Positions 60,576 through 64,000 of a DNA stretch of 64,000 bases are shown here, piece by piece. The stretch comes from Demequina aestuarii. GTDB lineage: Bacteria > Actinomycetota > Actinomycetes > Actinomycetales > Demequinaceae. Where the stretch lies: the NCBI RefSeq assembly GCF_000975095.1, contig NZ_BBRD01000001.1, positions 52,714-116,713 of the forward strand. The letters are read 5' to 3'. The notes under the pieces were generated by a model. It saw nothing but the letters and a program-made list of their open reading frames with translations, made no database searches and was not told the origin of the DNA. Position numbers and translations under genes: made by a program. Numbering within the stretch: position 1 is the first letter of the stretch; the number at the start of each line of letters is the position of its first letter.

Positions 60576-60786
60576 CGCCTTGCCGGGACCGCGAGCGGTC
60601 CTGATGTCCACGGTAGGCGAGCCGCGCTTCAGCACTGCGGCGACACGCCCTGTCATGTGACGTCGCCGCACCGGGCGGCACTCCCATCGGCCCGGTTCAC
60701 GTGTCGTCAGCGCCGCCGCCCCGGCACGCGCGTCACCGCGGGGTACGTTGTGAGGGCAAGCGATGTCCACCACGAGGGAGCCCACG

Positions 60787-61749
60787 ATGCCGGTGTCCGA
60801 CGGCCGCGACGAGTCGCCCCAGGAGAACGCACCCGCGGACCAGCCGCCTGCGCGCTTCTCCCCCTACCTAGCCGCCAGCCCGGTGACCAGTACCCCCACC
60901 CCGGCCTCGCCCGCGACGCCGTCGACGCCACCCTCGGGCGCATCGGCCGCCGAGGAGCCTGACGCGACTGCGCCGTGGGCGGCGGTCCCGCCGCCGCAGG
61001 CCGCGACGGTCGCTGTCCCGCCGGAGCCGGAGCCCGAGCCCGCGTCATCCGCCAGCGCGCCAGGTGAGGACGAGACGCAGCTGCTCGACCCCGTGGGCGA
61101 ACGGCCCACGGAGGTGATGCATGAGGTCCCCGCTCCGGAGCCCGACCTCGTCGCCGTGCCCACGGGCCCGCCGCCCTCGAACGCGAGCGACCACGACGAT
61201 GACGCCGGCGCACCTGACTCAGCGCCCGGTGACACCCCGACGACTGACCGCACCTGGATGGGCGTGTCCGCCTTCATCGCCGGTGCCCTGCTCCTGAGCC
61301 TCGTGGCGATCGTGCTCGGTCACCTGGGCCTCTCGGCGGCCAAGCGCGGGAGAGCGGACCACCGCAGTTTCGCCATTGCCGGCCTGTTCCTCGGCTACGT
61401 CGGTCTCATCGTCACCGCGGTCGGGGTGTGGTTCCTCGTCGCAGCCCCCGTGGACGCTGCCGACGTGGACGTCCAGGCTCAGCAGGACGTCAGCGCCGTC
61501 GGTGCAGCCGCAGCCACTCTCGCGGTGCAGACCGGCGAGTTGCCCGAGGTCACGCAGACCGACGGCGGGTACGCCGTGGGTGGTGACGAGATTCCCGCCC
61601 AGCTCACCGCTGCGCGCGAGCTGGGCATCGCCGGATCCGGAGCGTCCGAGTGGTGCCTCGAGATCTCGTACGAGGGCGGCGAGGAGTCGGCCTTCTCCTA
61701 CACGGCGACGTCAGGGATGGCGCCGGGCCTGTGCCCCGCATCCTCCTGA
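60787..61749 (+). CDS. DUF4190-like membrane protein with Pro-rich N-terminus
   Basis: 320 residues from the ATG at 60787, chosen because GAGGGAG lies 6 bases before it; an ATG 24 bases earlier lies on the other side of that site. About 165 residues of Pro/Ala/Glu-rich cytoplasmic sequence come first, including D-E-T-Q-L near 96. Two membrane helices (about 168-190 and 203-230) around S-A-A-K-R-G match the DUF4190 pattern. An outer domain of about 90 residues has a Cys pair (EWCLEISYE and GLCPASS). Function unknown; possibly envelope-linked. Confidence 0.8.
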   Translation: MPVSDGRDESPQENAPADQPPARFSPYLAASPVTSTPTPASPATPSTPPSGASAAEEPDATAPWAAVPPPQAATVAVPPEPEPEPASSASAPGEDETQLLDPVGERPTEVMHEVPAPEPDLVAVPTGPPPSNASDHDDDAGAPDSAPGDTPTTDRTWMGVSAFIAGALLLSLVAIVLGHLGLSAAKRGRADHRSFAIAGLFLGYVGLIVTAVGVWFLVAAPVDAADVDVQAQQDVSAVGAAAATLAVQTGELPEVTQTDGGYAVGGDEIPAQLTAARELGIAGSGASEWCLEISYEGGEESAFSYTATSGMAPGLCPASS

Positions 61750-61786
61750 CCGTCGATACCCAGCACGGCCGATGCGCGGACGGGCG

Positions 61787-63169
61787 TCAGCCCTCGAGGA
61801 CGGTGCCATCCGCGACGTGTGACGGCTCACCCGCATCGTCGAGCGTCGCCGCGCCCCGCACCACCACGTCGGCACCGAAGGTCCAGTCCCCGCGAACGGT
61901 GAGCGACGTGGCCTCGCGCAGCGACGGCGCACCGTGCGGGAACCGTGCGTCGAACGCCTCCATGGTCTTGAAGTACGCCGGGTCGAGGTCCACCAGCGGC
62001 GCCGCGTCGACATCGAGGCGCAGGGCGCCGTCGTCGGCCAGCCGGTAGGCGTCGGAGCGCAGCGTCAGCAGGTCATTGGTGGTCTTGACCGGCAGGAACC
62101 GGTCCCGACCCACGACGATCGCCGTGGCGCCGTCGAACACCTCGATCGCCGCTCCCATCGCGGATTCGACCTGATACACCTCGGGTGAGGTCGGGTCCGT
62201 GGGGTCCACCGTCTTGCGGTTGCGGATCAGGGGCAGCCCCAGCACCGCGCCGCGTTCGGTGAGCGCCTGATGCAGCGCCTCGAGGTCCCACCAGAGGTTG
62301 TTGGTGTGGAAGAACGGGTGACGGTGCTCGTCGGTGAAGAAGTCCATCTCCTCCGGAGCGGTCTGGGCGGTGTCGCGCAGGATCAACTGGCCGTCGGCCT
62401 TGCGGATCGCAAGGTGGCCGCCCTTGCGGTCGGCGGCGGTGCGGCGGCACAGCTCTGCGGCGTACGGCGCGCCCGACTGCGCGAACCAGCCCGCGATGCG
62501 CGCATTGGGCACGGCGCCCAGGTTGTCGGAGTTGGAGGCGCTCGCGTAGCGGAAGCCCTCGTCCAGCAGCTTCTCGAGCACTCCCGACGAGAGCAGCGCG
62601 GTGTAGATGTCGCCGTGGCCCGGGGGGCACCATTCGAGAGAGGGGTCGGCGGGCCAGTCGACGGGGGTGAGGTCGTCGACGCGGAGCTTGGGCTCGCGGT
62701 TCTGCAGGAAGTCCAGGGGCAGCCCGTCGACCTGGATTCCGGGGGTCGCGCCGAGCGAGCGCAGCGAGTCGCTCTGCGTGCGGAACGAGTTCATGAGGAC
62801 CAGGGGCAGCCGCGCTCCCGTCGCCTGGCGCGCGAGCCGCACCTGGCTGGCGATGAGATCGAGAAAGCTCTTGCCGTCGCGCACTGGCAGCAGAGACTTG
62901 GCGCGGTCCATGCCCATCGACGTCCCCAGCCCACCGTTGAGCTTGATGATCGCCGTCTTGGCCAGCGCCTCGCGGCGGGCCTCGTCGTCGACGTCCACCG
63001 CGTCGAGCCGGTCGGGCTCGAGCAGCGGCTCGATGGTGTCCTCACGGATCAGGCCCGTCGCGCCAGCCTCGAGCTCGCCGTAGTAGTGGCTGAAGACGTC
63101 GATCGCCGCCTGGTCCACGCCAGCGGCGCGCATCTTGTCCTGGGCCTGTGAAAGTCCTGTTGCACTCAT
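61787..63169 (-). CDS. UTP--glucose-1-phosphate uridylyltransferase, eukaryote-type (UGP family)
   Basis: 460 residues from ATG at 63169. IKLNGGLGTSMGMDRAKSLLPV near 94 is the nucleotide-binding signature of the eukaryotic-type UGPase family, not the bacterial GalU. W-C-P-P-G-H-G-D-I-Y near 190, SNSDNLGA near 225 and G-G-H-L-A-I-R near 260 are active-site blocks. Makes UDP-glucose for glycans and trehalose. Many actinobacteria carry this type. Convergent with the membrane-protein gene (37 bases apart). Confidence 0.95.
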   Translation of the reverse strand: MSATGLSQAQDKMRAAGVDQAAIDVFSHYYGELEAGATGLIREDTIEPLLEPDRLDAVDVDDEARREALAKTAIIKLNGGLGTSMGMDRAKSLLPVRDGKSFLDLIASQVRLARQATGARLPLVLMNSFRTQSDSLRSLGATPGIQVDGLPLDFLQNREPKLRVDDLTPVDWPADPSLEWCPPGHGDIYTALLSSGVLEKLLDEGFRYASASNSDNLGAVPNARIAGWFAQSGAPYAAELCRRTAADRKGGHLAIRKADGQLILRDTAQTAPEEMDFFTDEHRHPFFHTNNLWWDLEALHQALTERGAVLGLPLIRNRKTVDPTDPTSPEVYQVESAMGAAIEVFDGATAIVVGRDRFLPVKTTNDLLTLRSDAYRLADDGALRLDVDAAPLVDLDPAYFKTMEAFDARFPHGAPSLREATSLTVRGDWTFGADVVVRGAATLDDAGEPSHVADGTVLEG

Positions 63170-63299
63170 GGACACGAGCCTAGGGCAGGCCAGCCGATGC
63201 GGGCACGGGGGGTCGGCGCGTGCCGGTCTGAGGGGCGCCGGGGTGCGCTTGCTTGAAATGAGGACGTAAGGATCTGCGCCTCCCTGGACAATTCCCGAT

Positions 63300-63977
63300 A
63301 TGGAGCGAAACAACGAGCTGTGCGATGGCCATCTGGGCGCCCGCCCGCAGGCACCGTCGGACAGTGCTGTGCGATTCGAGCAGCTCTGGGATTCCTACGC
63401 GCATCGCATCAGTGCCTACGCTGCCCGGCACGTCGGCCCCGAGGTTGCGCAGGAGATCGTCGCCGAGACCTTCCTCGTGGTGTGGCGACGCCTGGATGAT
63501 GTGCCACCCGAGCCGCTGCCGTGGCTCATCGTGGTCGCCCGCAACACCATCTCCGTCGCCCGTCGGACTGAGCGTCGGGCGCAGAACCTCGAGTCCGTGT
63601 TGGCGCGGCTGGCGGAGGTCGCAGCGCCTGCGGCGTCCGACCCTGAGGACGTGGTCGTCGAACGCGAGGCCATGCTGCTCGGCATGGCGAGCCTGACCGA
63701 GGTCGAGCGTGAGGCGCTGCTCCTCACCGCGTGGGACGGTCTGGGTGCGGCCCAGGCTGCCCTCGTAGTGGGGTGTTCTACGACGGCCTTCCACGTGCGG
63801 CTTCATCGCGCGCGGAAGAGGATCGCGAGCCTGATCCACGCCTCCGAGCGCTTCGCTCCCACCAAGCCGCTCGCCGGCGCATCGGCCGAACGGCCTGACG
63901 AACCGCCGACACCACCGTCGCCGGAACCCCCCACCGGCCCACTGACCACGCCACGACTGTCCTGGAGGAACCAATGA
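63300..63977 (+). CDS. ECF-type sigma-70 factor
   Basis: 225 residues. Region 2: F-E-Q-L-W-D-S-Y-A-H-R, V-A-Q-E-I-V-A-E-T-F-L-V-V-W near 48-62; region 4: L-T-E-V-E-R-E-A-L-L-L-T-A-W near 132 and an A-A-L-V-V-G-C-S-T-T-A-F-H-V-R-L-H-R-A-R-K-R helix-turn-helix. A Pro-rich 45-residue tail is unusual. Not of the SigE-like type seen at 47036 and 49887. It overlaps a following gene by 4 bases (ATGA), as is common for sigma/anti-sigma pairs. Confidence 0.92.
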   Translation: MERNNELCDGHLGARPQAPSDSAVRFEQLWDSYAHRISAYAARHVGPEVAQEIVAETFLVVWRRLDDVPPEPLPWLIVVARNTISVARRTERRAQNLESVLARLAEVAAPAASDPEDVVVEREAMLLGMASLTEVEREALLLTAWDGLGAAQAALVVGCSTTAFHVRLHRARKRIASLIHASERFAPTKPLAGASAERPDEPPTPPSPEPPTGPLTTPRLSWRNQ

Positions 63978-64000
63978 GAACAGACACGGTGGACACCGAA
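63974..64000 (+). CDS. Start of a gene coupled to the ECF sigma gene (cut by window edge)
   Basis: ATG inside the sigma stop (ATGA), with GGAGG 5 bases before it. Only nine codons are visible (MRTDTVDTE), so no family can be given. The position is that of an anti-sigma factor or sigma-linked membrane protein. Confidence 0.6.

Larger units (their letters stand above)
60064..60786. other. 723-base non-coding region with DnaA-box-like sites and a terminator
   Basis: No convincing gene on either strand. A leftward open frame at 60288-60785 has irregular composition and no family, so it is left out. The left end carries several DnaA-box-like sites (60066-60143) and another, TTATCCCCA, lies at 60508-60516. 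A strong two-way terminator hairpin is at 60543-60575. The rest is unremarkable high-GC sequence. I looked for tRNA, tmRNA, RNase P and SRP RNA cores and saw none. Confidence 0.7.

Noticed and set aside
60288-60785. 165-codon leftward frame in the non-coding region
   Set aside because: No ribosome site, no family resemblance, and it crosses a strong terminator hairpin.
60064-60786. Chromosomal replication origin (oriC)
   Set aside because: DnaA-box-like sites are present, but dnaA, dnaN, recF and gyrB are absent and the boxes are too few for an actinobacterial oriC; kept only as a box cluster.
1-64000. CRISPR arrays, tRNA or rRNA genes, insertion sequences, prophage
   Set aside because: No regularly spaced repeats, no T-loop-like GGTTCGA signatures in spacers, and no transposase, integrase or phage structural motifs were seen.

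Overview
The window is a high-GC, densely packed stretch of an actinobacterial chromosome, most likely from the order Micrococcales (Cellulomonas/Demequina-like). The grounds are the strong G/C preference at third codon positions, many GTGA/ATGA stop-start overlaps, a type VII secretion (T7SS) locus built around an FHA-carrying EssC/EccC ATPase, several small ECF sigma factors, a DtxR-like iron box and a CopD-CtaG fusion. The genus is not certain. I see no rRNA, tRNA, CRISPR array, insertion sequence or prophage.

Bases 1-15974 are a T7SS locus. An FHA membrane protein (cut by the left edge), a PP2C phosphatase, a membrane protein with six Thr repeats and the 1552-residue secretion ATPase form one coupled operon. 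Three of these proteins share a D-D-x-T...R-R-R motif that looks like a phospho-Thr/FHA wiring code. Next come two effector modules transcribed away from each other around base 11900. Each has a small ESX-like protein, a large protein with an alpha-helical N-terminal secretion domain and a variable C-terminus, candidate immunity/membrane partners, and a member of a three-member accessory family. The rightward effector ends in a lipase-like alpha/beta-hydrolase and is followed by two tandem lipoproteins, recalling the staphylococcal TslA/TilA arrangement.

Bases 16000-30000 are mostly metabolic: gcvT-gcvH (no gcvP here), a MutT/NUDIX enzyme, a leftward type III polyketide synthase operon (PKS, methyltransferase, membrane protein, nitroreductase), an iron ABC importer behind an iron box, 3-methyladenine glycosylase, metF, an OsmC protein and metE. 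A decayed type IV pilin fragment lies just after metE.

Bases 30000-39200 hold single-gene accessory functions: a GNAT, a KhtU/KhtT-like K+/H+ antiporter pair, a lipoprotein, a phosphotransferase-fold protein that has lost its catalytic residues, a HAD phosphatase, a second GNAT, topoisomerase IB, an intact phosphotransferase paralogue, a SAM methyltransferase and a PatB/MalY-type PLP enzyme.

Bases 39200-54400 contain four copies of an uncharacterised extracytoplasmic protein family. Two copies sit directly behind SigE-like ECF sigma genes. Interspersed are an ABC exporter with its own two-component system, a convergent DrrAB-like exporter, an ATP-grasp enzyme, another phosphotransferase and a mannonate-dehydratase-like enolase-superfamily enzyme.

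Bases 54400-64000 carry an MFS transporter, two LppM-like lipoproteins with a TetR regulator, the CopD-CtaG membrane protein, a 0.7-kb non-coding region with DnaA-box-like sites and a strong terminator, a DUF4190-like membrane protein, a eukaryote-type UDP-glucose pyrophosphorylase, and a third ECF sigma gene whose coupled partner runs off the right edge.

A short word, GCATCGGC(C), is scattered through genes and spacers on both strands well above expectation. Its role is unknown.
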